The position numbers and the translations under genes are program-made. Source: Phocoena phocoena (lineage: Eukaryota > Chordata > Mammalia > Artiodactyla > Phocoenidae). Taken from it: a DNA stretch of 64,000 nt. Positions 37,213 through 48,645 of the stretch are shown one piece after another. Under the pieces are notes generated by a model that was given only the letters and a program-made list of their open reading frames with translations, was not told where the DNA came from and did no database searches. Position 1 is the stretch's first letter, and the number at the start of each line of letters is the position of its first letter. Location: assembly GCF_963924675.1 (NCBI RefSeq), contig NC_089224.1, positions 47,721,158-47,785,157 on the forward strand, read 5' to 3'.

Positions 37213-38519
37213 TCAATATGCATACCCCTCTCTTAGCATTTAAACACTGCATTTACTTCTCTGGATTCCAAACTAGCCTTTGAGTTGCATTGACAGGAAA
37301 TGAGTCTCCACGGATTAAGAAGAACCAGTCTGTCGTAATACACTTAGGGACATCCTGTAAATGATTGCTTAAGAAGTTGACATGTGCTTCTAAGAATGAT
37401 GTGAATTCATTTTAACCAGTAAGTTACATATCTGATGAGATGCAGTACTATCTGAATTGTTAGTGATTCTTTCTGAAAACCAATTTCTTTCAAATCAAGC
37501 TTTGGCATATTGAAAAGCCAAGAAGTAATAGACTTCAGTCCCTTTCTTTCTACCTTGACCTATCGTGCTGGCTCAGGCTATTTAGAGTATACTTTAATAT
37601 ATCTGCAAAGTCCTACAGACCAATAGCCAACTGAAGCTTGCAGACTCTTTCAGAAAGATGGATTTGGGCACTAAACAAAAACAGACGAACTGAACTGTAA
37701 CCCCGGGCATTTCAGCACTTCTCTGTTTGAAAATTAATAAGCGTTTCGGAACTGTTACCAGACGCACTAACGATGACAAGCAATGAAACCCAACACAAAA
37801 GAGGTCACCAACAACCATAGCAGAGCCGTCCCAATGGCAATTCTGTGCCTTCTGTGTGCTCTGTACAGATGCATCCATTTTATTTTCTGAAACTCCACTT
37901 GGACAACTGCATAGAAGAGTAAGCTCCAGCCATACTTCTTACTGGCTAGCTAAGTAAAATGGAAAAATTATGATGTCAAGGATCAGAAACAGAAATCTCT
38001 TATTTTTCCCTACCACGTGCCATTAACTTGCTTTAAAAAGCTCTGTTGAGGCTAGATCTGGAAAAAAGTCTTGAGAGTGGCAAGAATTGTAATACTGTTT
38101 GCTCGTGGCCCCCATGTGCTTTCTTTCTGAATGTTATCCTCCACTGCCACTCTCTCCAATGTCCTGGTGACTCAAGACCTAGGATTTGCCCTCTGCTGTC
38201 CTAGGCCTACAACTTTTCATATCTTTAGCACCTGGCTGCTATGTTTCTTTTTTTTAGCAAGATTCTGTTGAAACTTCTTCATCTTAAAGCCATTGGACTC
38301 TCAATGCCCATTAAGGTGAAAATTAAAAGGCAAAAGTCGTATTTCTAAGCAGTATTTCAAGAATTATTGATATCCTTGAGATTGCTAGGCCAAAAAATTG
38401 TTCACTGATCAAAGAAGTACTTGGAAAACACTGAATACTGTATCATCCACTTGGAAAGTCACAACACATGTTGGACTGTTTAAAGGAGTTAAAAAAAAAC
38501 ATGGAAAAACCAAAATCAT
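37213..38519. other. Unassigned intronic DNA
   Basis: No exon, RNA gene or confidently named repeat is seen. Confidence 0.5.
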
Positions 38520-38900
38520 TTTCACTTGGGGGTTAGTTAAATACATTCAAGAACAGTAATCAGCTGTGGAAAAAGGTGATACAGACCCCTTCCTACTACT
38601 CTGAAATGTTTCCTAGACATGTTGTTGAATAAAAATCAAGTCGAATTTCTAACCATGAGTAACTTCCCATTAAAAACACAAATCCTATGTGTGTATGTGT
38701 TTTATATATAATACAAAAAAATATATAAAAATTCCAAAAGGATGTATACCGAATTATTAAGACTGACAGCCTCTCGGGAATAGGATTGAGGGCATGAAGG
38801 AGACCTGCACTCTTACTATACATACGCAGGTATTATTTGAATTGTTTTATAGCCTCTTCATTGCTTTTATAATAAAAAAAGAAAAAAAATCAAATACTAT
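38520..38900 (+). mobile_element. Probable old L1M-type 3'UTR fragment
   Basis: The order 'gggttagttaaatacattc', 'tagacatgttgttgaataaaa', 'agcctctcgggaataggattgagg' and 'gcaggtattatttgaattg' resembles the 3'UTR of old L1M families. Strongly diverged; tentative. Confidence 0.5.
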
Positions 38901-39569
38901 ATTAAAAAATATAAGTAAAGTCCAGCAGTAAATACCTCTGTTTAGCTTTAAGCGAGCATGTCTCAAACTCATGTGATTGACGAATCCCTGTTTTGTGGAC
39001 CACTTGGAAACAACCTGTATGACAAATTTTGAAATTACTGTGCTCAAGGCTCTCCCCACTCTCCACCAACGTATGGGTTTTAACCTTCTGTGGCCTTCTA
39101 CAAATGAGTGAAGGGTGCAGATCAGAGATGATCTGCTACAACCCCCCTCATTTTTAAAGCGAAAGGATTAAGGCCATGGAAAGTAAAGGACAAGACCAGC
39201 CCGAAGCCCTCAATCCTCATCTAACTCCCTCTACATCTTTCCTGTAGTCACCAGTGACCCATGGGCCCTGATCCTTGGATTTCATAATCTCCAGCACTCA
39301 AGGAAGTTGTCAGGACCCCTGAGGAAGCCACGGCCTCAATATTCTCCCTGCGGTTCCGGGCAGAGCAGAGTCCTAATCATCCCCTCCCCCATCCCCAATG
39401 GCCTGTCTTGATGTACAGCTTTTAGGAGGAAATAGTCACTATGCGAAAGAAGGGATCCTGGAAGAAGCTGGTAGAAAACAGCAGGGATCTTGAGATAACT
39501 TGGTATCCCTGGTGAAGTACAGGAGATACATGCAAACATGAACTTAGCCACTCAAAACAGCATGAGCTT
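38901..39569. other. Unassigned intronic DNA
   Basis: No recognised feature. 38920-39070 has the look of an old DNA transposon ('aaactcatgtgattgacgaatccctg') but I cannot name it. Confidence 0.4.
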
Positions 39570-39800
39570 GAGTTGGCAGAACTGGGTTTGAATCTGCTCT
39601 CTTGGTTCTGCCGTTTGCTAGCTATTTAACATTGGTCAACTTCCTTAATTATGGTGAGCCTCGGTTTCCTCGTCTCTGAAATAGGGATATCAGTTCATAT
39701 GTTACACCTTACGGTGGACATTAACAGAGATGATGGCTATGGAAGTTGCTAGCACGGGGGCACAATATCTGGAGTTAGTCAAGAAATGTTAATTCCCATC
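39570..39800 (+). repeat. MIR SINE
   Basis: 'agaactgggtttgaatctgctctcttgg', 'agctatttaacattggtcaacttccttaa', then 'gcctcggtttcctcgtctctgaaatagg' and 'caagaaatgttaattcc'. Nearly complete, plus orientation. Confidence 0.85.
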
Positions 39801-40494
39801 TTTTCCCTCACACAGCCAACCGCTACCCCCTTTGATCTCAATAACACCAATCTCGGGCAATAGGCCAGGGGATATGAATGCAACAGTTTCTACACTTGAG
39901 AAACCGACTGGCTGGTGGAAGGCACGGCATGATTTGGGCACAGCAGGTGTGACAGGTACAGTCACAGAGGTGAGTTCCAGTACAGCATGCACCTGAGCAC
40001 CAGGGTACCACTTTCAATCAGCGCCCATCATCCTGGGGGTCTGATGCCGGAGGTGCCTCTCTCCCCAGTGGCCTCAAGGGGAGTTACCACAAATTCCTTA
40101 CAAAGATTTCTGGAAAAAACTGCAGGGATCATAGCAGTTAAGCTGATCAAGGAAAGTATAAGCTGCGGAGGACCAAGAAGCAAACAAGAGGAGAGGTTAC
40201 CACCATAGGCTCTCAAAACATAGTGCATTCAGTCCTTGTCTCCAGTGCTTCTGTGTGGGTGCCTCAGCTTTTTAATTACTGATGTGGTAACAACAGTACT
40301 TACCCCATAGGATTTTTTTTTTTAAGATTAAACAAGATAACATTACCTTTAAAGCACTGAGCACAGTGTCAAAGAAAAAATACTTAGTATTGTTATTAAA
40401 ACTATTTGATCTGTAAGTGCTCAGGCTGAGAGGCAATATTATTGACATTTCAAAAGCACAAAAGATGTGGGCAGGACGGACAAAGTCATGTTTG
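39801..40494. other. Unassigned intronic DNA
   Basis: No exon, RNA gene or named repeat is recognised. A run of about 12 T lies at 40312-40323. Confidence 0.5.
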
Positions 40495-40720
40495 TTCATC
40501 AAGTCTCGGAAGAGGAGACAGAACTACTCTTTGGAATCAGGTAAACTTGACATTGAGTCCTCAGTCTGGTCCTTACTAAAGTGTGACCTTGGGTGAGCTG
40601 CTGAATCTCAATCTTCTATGTGAAACTGGAGGATAATGTCAATCTTGTAGATTGACTGTCAGAAGAACAAATGCAGTAACATCTAAATAAACCTGGCACC
40701 CTGCCTGGCACAATAAATCC
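40495..40720 (+). repeat. MIR SINE
   Basis: 'tttggaatcaggtaaacttg', 'aagtgtgaccttgggtgagctgctgaatctc', 'tgtgaaactggaggataatg' and 'ctgcctggcacaataaa' give the MIR order in plus orientation. Confidence 0.8.
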
Positions 40721-40939
40721 TGCCACCTTTCCTTCCTCACTCAAAGCTACCAAGCCAGTGAAGAGGATTAGCTGAACAAAAGTATTTCAAAATAGATTTA
40801 ATGAACAGAGCATGCTCCATGGATTCAGAGAAGATAAAAAGTTAAAATGAGGACTTTGGGCCAGAGGACCTTAAAGGTTCCTCCCTCATCCATGGACTGT
40901 GATTCTTCTATTCGCTGCCCATCTTATTTTTTCACACAT

Positions 40940-41450
40940 TTTGGCTCTGCCACCTAATAAATGTGATCTTTAGCAAGTTGCTAGACTGGTTTCCTCTTCC
41001 GTAAAGTGTGGATAAAAATTATACCTACTTCTTAGGGCCACTGTTAGAAGTCAGTAAGATAAAGCACATAAAGAGTTTACACTTGGGGCTTCCCTGGTGG
41101 CGCAGTGGTTGAGAGTCCGCCTGCCGATGCAAGGGACGCGGGTTCGTGGCCCAGTCTGGGAAGATCCCACATGCCGCGGAGCGGCTGGGCCCGTGAGCCA
41201 TGGCTGCTGAGCCTGCGCATCTGGAGCCTGTGCTCCAAAACGGGAGAGGCCTCAACAGTGAGAGGCCCGCGTACCGCAAAAAAACAAAAACAAAAACGAG
41301 TTTACACTTGTCTGGGAGACAGTCACTACTCAATTAATGCCAACTATCTGTTGTCAGGGCCACTATAAAGATTAAAGAGGATGTCCACAGGAAGCATGGC
41401 ATGCTGCTTGGCACATAGGTAGTATTAAAAATATTGTTATTATTATTACC
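40940..41450 (+). repeat. MIR SINE pieces interrupted by a CHR-2-type SINE
   Basis: MIR sequence ('gctctgccacctaataaatgtgatc', 'gtttcctcttccgtaaagtgtgg') runs to 41085 and resumes at 41311 after the SINE insertion. A further MIR 3' block at 41355-41450 ('ggcatgctgcttggcacataggtag') suggests a second, adjoining MIR copy. Confidence 0.7.
41073..41310 (+). mobile_element. CHR-2-type tRNA-derived SINE (cetacean) with perfect target duplications
   Basis: The SINE body is at 41086-41297. It has the Pol III A-box region 'tggcgcagtggttgagag' and the B-box region 'ggttcgtggccc' (canonical B boxes read GGTTCGANNCC, so this copy has an altered box). It continues into 'gtgagaggcccgcgtaccgc' and an A-rich tail. 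Identical 13-base duplications gagtttacacttg flank it (41073-41085, 41298-41310). Low divergence from the second copy at 58345 suggests a fairly recent insertion. Confidence 0.92.
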
Positions 41451-42115
41451 TCTTCTATCACTATTGATCTTACATTATGAATGGCCACGGCCCAAGGAAA
41501 CCAGTAAGTAATATATGCTGTCATCCCAGTAAAGACACATCAAAACACAGACACCAAGAGACATTAGGATAATTAATCACAGGTCCGACTGGGAATAAAA
41601 ACTTTCTGCAACAAACAGCCTTGTCCAGCCCAGACAGAGGATGGGCTCACCCACGGGGGCAGCAGCTGTTGGCTGCACTCTCTCCCCAGCCCTGGGGGAC
41701 CACACACACAGAGACAGTATCCTGGTGTACAAGATTTTCAGCGGTTCATCTCACAAAATGGTAATATAACAATGCCTTGGCCTGGAATGATATTTTTCTG
41801 CCGAAAGTTCAAAGCTATCCAGAGAGCATCTCATTAATCTTTGGGATCCTACGGGGATTGGGATTGGTAGGCATCCTTATTATTACCTTTTAAAGATGAG
41901 AACATACAGTTTAGAGAAATTAAATACCTTGTCTTTGCTTCAACAGTCTATCAGTGCCAAGAGAGGGTTGAAACCCAGGACGGGAGCAATCCCTGAGGCC
42001 CAGTGCTCTAAGCCCGACCCTTGGAAACACCTTGAAGGAAGAGTGAATAGGGCGTCTCCCACACAGTGTGGCCCCTTGCCCGTCCCTCCCAGACCGCGGT
42101 AGCTGCAAAGCTCAC
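41451..42115. other. Intronic DNA next to the large ADAMTSL1 exon
   Basis: This begins the 32-kb intron, with the GT donor at 42115-42114. No other exon, RNA gene or named repeat is seen, although 41870-41965 has a weak MIR-like look ('ctttgcttcaacagtctatcagtgccaag'). Confidence 0.5.
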
Positions 42116-43244
42116 CTGTCGCTGAACTGAACCTCTTCTCCGTTCCGGGCCCAGCTGATGGTAGGCCTTGGGTTGCCTATGGCCTCGCAGTGCAGAAGCA
42201 CACTCAGGGTCCCACTGGCCAGGGCCACAGTCTGCCCGAGGTGGGTGACCACCTCGGAGGCTGAGAGCTGCTGGGCGGCTGAGATTTTGCGCAAGATGAT
42301 GGGCTTCCGGTGCGGCCGGCGAGAGCTGCCCCCGCCCTCCCCAGTGGACGAGGTCCGGAGGGAGCTGCTGAAGCCAGACACGTGTTTATGAGGAGGGATG
42401 GCCACTGGGGGAATCCCTCGCTCGGACGGCTTGAGGAGCGCGTCCTGGTGCGCATCCTGGCGGCTGCGGAAGATCTCCTGGGCCAGCTGGGCCACTAGGT
42501 GCTTGCTGTAGACGTCGCGGAGCTCCTCGGGTTGCTGGGAGAGGTTCCGGAGGATGTCGTCCAGGCGCTGCTGCTCGGCCACCATGGTGAAGGGCAGGTG
42601 CAGAAGGCCCTGATCGGCGTTCTGGTCCTCTTCTGAGGATGTGTTCCTTTCTGTGGAGTCCTGGACCTCCCAGGAGGCGAGCAGCTCTCCTGGCCAGCCC
42701 CCCTGCTCCAGCAATCGAGAGACCAGGTCATCATAGCGGCTCCCGGCATCAGCAGGGAGGCCCCGCTTCTCGGCCTTGCTGCCATTGGAGAAGATCCCGT
42801 TCTGGTGTTTGTGGGTCTGCAGGGCCTCCTTCGGGCGGGCCTTCCTCACCGCGAGGGCCTCTTCCTCGCTCCGCAGGCTCAAGGGCCGGGCCACCAGCTT
42901 CCGGTTGCCTCCAATGAGCTTAATCACAAACTGCTCCCGGGCCGGGCCGGCCGAGCAGGTGTAGATGCCCGCATCAGAGGGCTTGAGGCGGTGGATCTTC
43001 AGGTACCCAAATGGGGCCACGGTGACGTGGGCGGAGCTGATGAGGTGCTGGCCGTCTTTCTCCCAGGTGATGAGGGGCTTGCGGAAGCGCCGCGTGGGAC
43101 AGCGTACCACCACTGCGGTCTTGGGGAGCAGGTAGGCGAATCCCCCCACGATGAAGTGCAGCTTCCTCTGCCGGCGGGTCTGGATGTATACCTTCCTTGC
43201 TGCCGCGATGTGAGGACTGTGCTTAGTGGATGGCCACCCGGGCC
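42116..43244 (-). CDS. ADAMTSL1: ADAMTSL1 large exon: Ig-like domain 1, hydrophilic linker, first half of Ig-like domain 2
   Basis: This 1129-base exon has an AG acceptor at 43246-43245 and a GT donor at 42115-42114. It enters in phase 1 (split arginine codon) and leaves in phase 2. It encodes about 376 residues with no stop. Ig domain 1 spans roughly residues 30-100: cysteine 48 in VVRCP, tryptophan 60 in ITWEKDG, and DAGIYTC at 90-96. Next come about 230 residues rich in R, E, S and Q, with possible N-glycosylation sites NGS, NTS and NLS. The start of a second Ig domain then appears, with cysteine 352 (LLHCEAIGNP) and tryptophan 364 (ISWARNGEEV); it closes in the exon at 9898-10025. The sequence is highly similar to mammalian ADAMTSL1 as I recall it. 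The product is a secreted, matrix-associated glycoprotein without protease activity. GC content is much higher than in the flanking introns. Confidence 0.97.
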
Positions 43245-44098
43245 CTGGAATGAAAGCAATGAAAGGGAAGGCAGATGGATGGAGAGAGAGAAGCGGAGAG
43301 CAGAGAAAAGGGACAGTAAGGTGCAGCGACAAGAGACAGTGAAAAGGAGAGGGCAAAGAGAAGAGAGACAGGGAGACAAAAGGGAGAAGAGGGAAAGAAA
43401 GCACTTCAGTTTGCTTTGGGCAGGGCCTTCATTTACCACCTTCTGTTTTACGGGAGTAAATGACTACCAGCTGTGGACCATCAAGCTGCTGCCGCAATGA
43501 AACATGGGAGAGCTAATGATGTGCAGTGGGGCAACCTGCTATCAGGCTGCTGGGGTTTTCTACCCCTAGAAGCTGAGATGCAGGGTTCTAGATGGAGGGC
43601 GATTCCAGGGGAAAGGCAGTTCCTCTCATTAAAAGGACTTAAAAAAGAAAGAAAGGAAAAGAAATCAGCATCATAAAAAGAGGCAGAGGACAAAGAGAAG
43701 GAGAATGGATCCCTTTTGGGTCCTGCAAAGCACCAGGGTCTCCGTATACACGGGGAAGTGTTACACCTCTAGGGATTAATATTAAACAAAACAAATCTGT
43801 TTAGTTTAAAACACTGGAGTGGGTAACATCAGGCTTCATTAGTAACATGCTGACTGCAGCTTGCAGATCTCCATATGCCAGCAAGTGAACTTTGCTCTAC
43901 CTCCTGCAAACTGCTTTTTCCAGCAGAGAAAAGCATCCTGCCTGGCCACGTATAATTAAGATTCCTTTCCCATCTCCAGCTGAGCTCACGAGCCTAATGC
44001 CCTCAGAGGGCTTTATTGTCTATATGCCGCTGGTCTTGGGTTCAGGAAAAGCTACTGTTCTTGCCGTCTCCCCATCCCCAGAGCTCTGACATACTCAC
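43245..44098 (-). other. ADAMTSL1 intron (854 bases) with an extended polypyrimidine tract
   Basis: The gene-sense strand is a pyrimidine-rich tract over about 43245-43410, directly upstream of the 3' splice site of the large exon. The rest has no recognised repeat. The reading frame stays open from the exon back to a TGA at 43429-43431, but there is no in-frame ATG in that stretch. Confidence 0.8.
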
Positions 44099-44252
44099 TT
44101 GCACAGGTGGCCAGCATACAGGGCCTGATGGATGAAGAGAACGGCAGGGGCGGGCACAGGGAGGAATTGACAGTAGCTGAGACACCTGTTTTCAACACCT
44201 TCCGGCAAATGGCACTTCGCGTCTGGGTGCCCTCCCCGCAGCTCGTGGAACA
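44099..44252 (-). CDS. ADAMTSL1: ADAMTSL1 exon: thrombospondin type-1 repeat
   Basis: This 154-base exon has an AG acceptor at 44254-44253 and a GT donor (gtgagtat) at 44098-44097. It enters in phase 0 and leaves in phase 1. It starts CSTSCGEGTQTRSAICRK and ends with IRPCMLATCA plus one base. Six cysteines in the TSR order are present. CSTSCG fits the O-fucosylation motif C-x-x-S/T-C-G, and the preceding exon supplies WTE, so WTEC across the junction fits the C-mannosylation motif W-x-x-C. NSS is a possible N-glycosylation site. It joins in frame to both neighbours. Confidence 0.96.
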
Positions 44253-44844
44253 CTGGTGGGAAAAGAAGGGCCCAAAGCATGTAAATTCAGGTAACTAAAG
44301 GCTAATGGGTTTGTGTGGGCTCTGAAACTCACCAAAATAAGGAAGAAGTTGCTTGGAAAAGCAATAGCAACTAAGAGAGATAGAGAAATATTAATTATGT
44401 AACAATGTGGGAAGACACATCCATACTGTAGGCATATTTTACTCTAAGATTTTCTAGTCTCAGGTCTCCTGTGGACCTTTCACCTGTTTTTACTTTTTTT
44501 TTTCTAACATCTTTATTCGAGTATAATTGCGTCACAATGCTGTGTTAGTTTCTGCTGTATAACAAAGTGAATCAGCTATATGTATACACATGTACCCCTA
44601 TCCCCTCCCACTTGCATATGCCACCCACTAGGTGGTCACAAAGCACCAGGCTGATCTCCCTCTGCTATGTGGCTGCTTCTCACTAGCTATCTATTTTACA
44701 TTTGGTAGTGTATATATGTCAATACTACTCTCTCACTTTGTCCCAGCTTACCCTTCCCCCTCCCCGTGTCTTTAAGTCCATTTTCTACGTCTGCATCTTT
44801 ATTCCTGTCTTGACCCTAGGTTCATATACATATTGTATATGCCC

Positions 44845-47800
44845 CTAGGAATATACAATATATTCCACTGTATATATGTACCACATCTTCTTTATCCATT
44901 CATCTGTTGATGGACACTTAGGTTGCTTCCACGTCCTGGCTATTGTAAACAGTGCTTCAATGAACACTGTGGTACATGTCTCATTTTGAATTATGGTTTT
45001 CTCTGGGTATATGCCCAGTAGTGGGATTGCTGGGACATATGTTAGTTCTATTTTTAGCTTTTTAAGGAACCTCCATACTGTTCTCCATAGTGGCTGTATC
45101 CATTTACATTCCCACCAACAGTGCAAGAGGGTTCTCTTTTCTCCACACCCTCTCCAGCATTTATTGTTTGTAGATTTTTTCATGATGGCCATTCTGACCG
45201 GTGTGAGGTGATACCTCATTGTAGTTTTGATTTGCATTTCTCTAATGATTAGTGATGTTGAACATCCTTTCATATGTTTGTTGGCAATCTGTATATCTTC
45301 TTTGGAGAAATGTCTATTTAGGACTTTGACCCATTTTTGGATTGGGTTGTTTTTTTGATATCAGGCCGCATAAGCTGCTTGTATATTGTGGAGATTAATC
45401 CTTTGTCAGTTGCTGTTGCTTCATTTGCAAATATTTTCTCCCATTCTGAGGGTTTTCTTTTCATCTTGTTTATGGTTTCCTTTGCTGTGCAAAAGCTTTT
45501 AAGTTTAGGTCTCATTTGCTTATTTTTGTTTTTATTTCCATTTATCTAGGAGGTGGGTCAAAAAGGATCTTGCTGTGATTTATGTCAAAGAGTGCTCTGT
45601 CTATGTTTTCCTCTAAGAGTTTTATAGTGTCTAGCCTTACATTTAGGTCTTTAATCCATTTTGAGTTTATTTTTGTGTATGGTGTTAGGGAGTGTGCTAA
45701 CTTCATTCTTTTCCATGCAGCTGTCAGGTTTTCCCAGAACCACTTACTGAAGAGGCTGTCTTCTCTCCATTGTTTATTCTTGCCTCCTTTATCAAAGATA
45801 AGGTGACCAAATGTGTGTGGGTTTATCTCTGGGTTTTCTATCCTGTTCCATTGATCTATATCCTGTTTTTTTGCCAGTACCATACTGTCTTGATTACTGT
45901 AGCTTTGTAGTATAGTCTGAAGTCAGGGAGCCTGATTCCTCCAGCTCCATTTTTCATTCTCAAGATTGCTTTGGCTCTTCGGGGTCTTTTGTGTTTCCAT
46001 ACAAATTGTGAAATTTTTTGTTCTAGTTCTGTGAAAAATGCCATTGGTACTTTGATAGGGATGGCACTGAATCTGTAGATTGCTTTGGGTAGTATAGTCA
46101 TTTTCACAATATTGATTCTTCCAATCCAAGAACATGGTATATCTCTCTGTTTGTATTGTCTTTAATTTCTTTCATCAGTGTCTTATACTTTTCTGCATAC
46201 AGGTCTTTTGTCTCCTTAGGTAGGTTTATTCCTAGGTATTTTATTCTTTCTGTTGCAATGGTAAATGGGAGTGTTTCCTTAATTTCACATTCAGATTTTT
46301 CATCGTTAGTGTATAGGAATGCAAGAGATTTTTGTGCATTAATTTTGTATCCTGCTACTTTACCAAATTCATTGATTAACTCTAGCAGTTTTCTGGTAGC
46401 ATCTTTAGGATTCTCTATGTATAGTATCATGTCCTCTGCAAACGGTGACAGTTTTACTTCTTCTTTTCCGATTTGGATTCCCTTTATTTCTTTTTCTTCT
46501 CTGATTGCTGTGGCTAAATCTCCCAAAACTGTGTTGAATAATAGTGGTGAGAGTGGGCAGCCTTGTCTTGTTCCTGATGTTAGAGGAAGTGGTTTCAGTT
46601 TTTCACCATTGAGAACAATGTTGGCTGTGAGTTTGTCATATATTGCCCTTTATTATGTTGAGGTAGCTCCCCTCTATGCCTACTTTCTGGAGAGTTTTTA
46701 TCATAAATGGGTGTTGAATTTTGTGGAAAGCTTTTTCTGAATGTATTGAGATTATCATATGGTTTTTATCCTTCAATATATTAATATGGTGTATCACATT
46801 GATTGATTTGCATATATTGAAGAATTCTTGCATTCCTGGAATAAACCCCACTTGATCATGGTGTATGATCCTTTTAATGTGCTGTTGGATTGTTTGCTAG
46901 TATTTTGTTGAGGATTTTTGCATCTATGTTCATCAGTGATACTGGCATGTAGTACTTTCTTTGTGACATCTTTGTCTGGTTTTGGTTTCAGGTTGATGGT
47001 GGCCTTGTAGAATGAGTTTGGGAGTGTTCCTCCCTCTGCTATATTCTGGAAGAGTTTGAGAAGGATAGGTGTTAGCTCTTCTCTAAATGTTTGATAGAAT
47101 TCGCCTGTGAAGCCATCTGGTCCTGGGGTCTTGTTTGTTGGAAGATTTTTAATCACAGTTTCAATTTCAGTGCTTGTGATTGGTCTGTTTATATTTTCTA
47201 TTCCTTCCTGGTTCAGTCTTGGAAGGTTGTGCTTCTCTATGATTTGTCCATTTTTTCCAGGTTGTCCATTTTATTGGCATATTGCTGCTTGTAGTAATGT
47301 CTCATGATCCTTTGTATTTCTGCAGTGTCAGTTGTTACTTCTCCTTTTTCATTTCTAATTCTGTTGATTTCTGTCTTCTCCCTTTTGTTTTTTTCTTGAT
47401 GAGTCTGGCTAATGGTTTATCAATTTTGTTTATCTTCTCAAAGAACCTGCTTTTAGTTTTATTGATCTTTGCTACTGTTTCCTTCATTTCTTTTTCATTT
47501 CTTTCTGATCTGATCTTTATGATTTCTTTCCTTCTGCTAACTTTGGGGTGTTTTTGTTCTTCTTTCTCTAATCGCTTTAGGTGTAAGGTTAGGTTGTTTA
47601 TTTGAGATTCTTCTTGTTTCTTGAGGTAGGATTGTATAGCTATAAACTTCCCTCTTAGAACTGCTTTTGCTGCATCCCATTGGTTTTGGGTCGTCATGTT
47701 TTCATTGTCATTTGTTTCTATGTACTTTTTGATTTCCTCTGATTTCTTCAGTGATCTCTTGGTTACTTAGTAGCCTATTGTTTAGCTACCATGTGTTTGT

Positions 47801-48537
47801 ATTTTTTATAGTTTTTTTTTTTCCTGTGATTGATATCTAGTCTCATAGCATTCTGGTCAGAAAAGATACTTGATATGATTTCAATTTTCTTAAATTTACT
47901 GAGGCTTCATTTGTGACCCAAGATATGATCTATCCTGGAGAATGTTCCATGTGCACTTGAGAAGAAAGTGTATTCTGTTGTTTTTGGATGGAATGTCCTA
48001 TAAATATCAATTAAGTCCATCTTGTTTAATGTGTGATTTAAAGCTGTGTTTCCTTATTTTTTTCATTTTGGATGATCTCTCCATTGGTGAAAGCGGGGTG
48101 TTAAAGTCCCCTAATATGATTGTGTTACTGTCGATTTTCCCTTTTATGGCTGTTAGCATTTGTCTTATGTATTGAGGTCCTCCTTTCTTGGGTGCATAAA
48201 TATTTACAATTGTTCTATGTTCTTCTTGGATTGATCCCTTGATCATTATGTCATGTCCTTCCTTGTCTCTTGTAATAGTCTTTATTTTAAAGTCTCTTTT
48301 GTCTGATATGAGAATTGCTACTCCAGCTTTCTTTTGCTTTCCATCTGCATGGAATATCTTTTTCCATCCCCTTACTTTCAGTCTGTATGTGTCCCTAGGT
48401 CTGAAGTGGGTCTCTTGTAGACAGCATATATACGGGTGTTGTTTTTTTATCCATTCAGCCAGTCTATGTCTTTTGGATGGAGCATTTAATCCATTTACAT
48501 TTAAGGTAGTTATTGATACGTATGTTCCTATTACCAT
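44845..48537 (-). pseudogene. L1 ORF2 of the minus-strand L1, inactivated
   Basis: It begins at 48537 with the endonuclease domain (TLNVNGLNAPSKRHRLAEW, LQETHFRPRDTY, then GDFNTPLSPMERSS) and is open for 176 codons. It then shifts frame. RT sequence is visible as [15 protein letters not shown] (about 46850) and a catalytic block reading [11 protein letters not shown], so FADD has become FAED (about 46450). The Cys-rich C-terminus [18 protein letters not shown] is at about 45150-45200. Many frameshifts; not functional. Confidence 0.9.
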
Positions 48538-48645
48538 TTTCTTAATTGTTTTGGGTTTGTTTTTGTAGGTTTTTTCCTTCTCTTGTGTTTCCTGCCTAGA
48601 GAAGTTCCTTTAGCATTTGTTGTAAAGCTGGTTTGGTGGTCTGAA

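Noticed and set aside
41086..41160. tRNA-like segment with A and B boxes considered as a tRNA gene
   Set aside because: It is the head of a CHR-2-type SINE, followed by the SINE body and A-rich tail and flanked by target duplications.
43245..43404. Possible alternative start giving a hydrophobic, signal-like leader in frame with the large ADAMTSL1 exon
   Set aside because: The frame begins at GTG, not ATG, and there is no ATG between the upstream stop (43429-43431) and the exon. The hydrophobic residues come from the polypyrimidine tract.
42805..43500. 231-codon plus-strand open frame overlapping the ADAMTSL1 exon
   Set aside because: It is the antisense shadow of a GC-rich coding exon and a purine-rich intron; the minus strand has the conserved protein and the splice sites.
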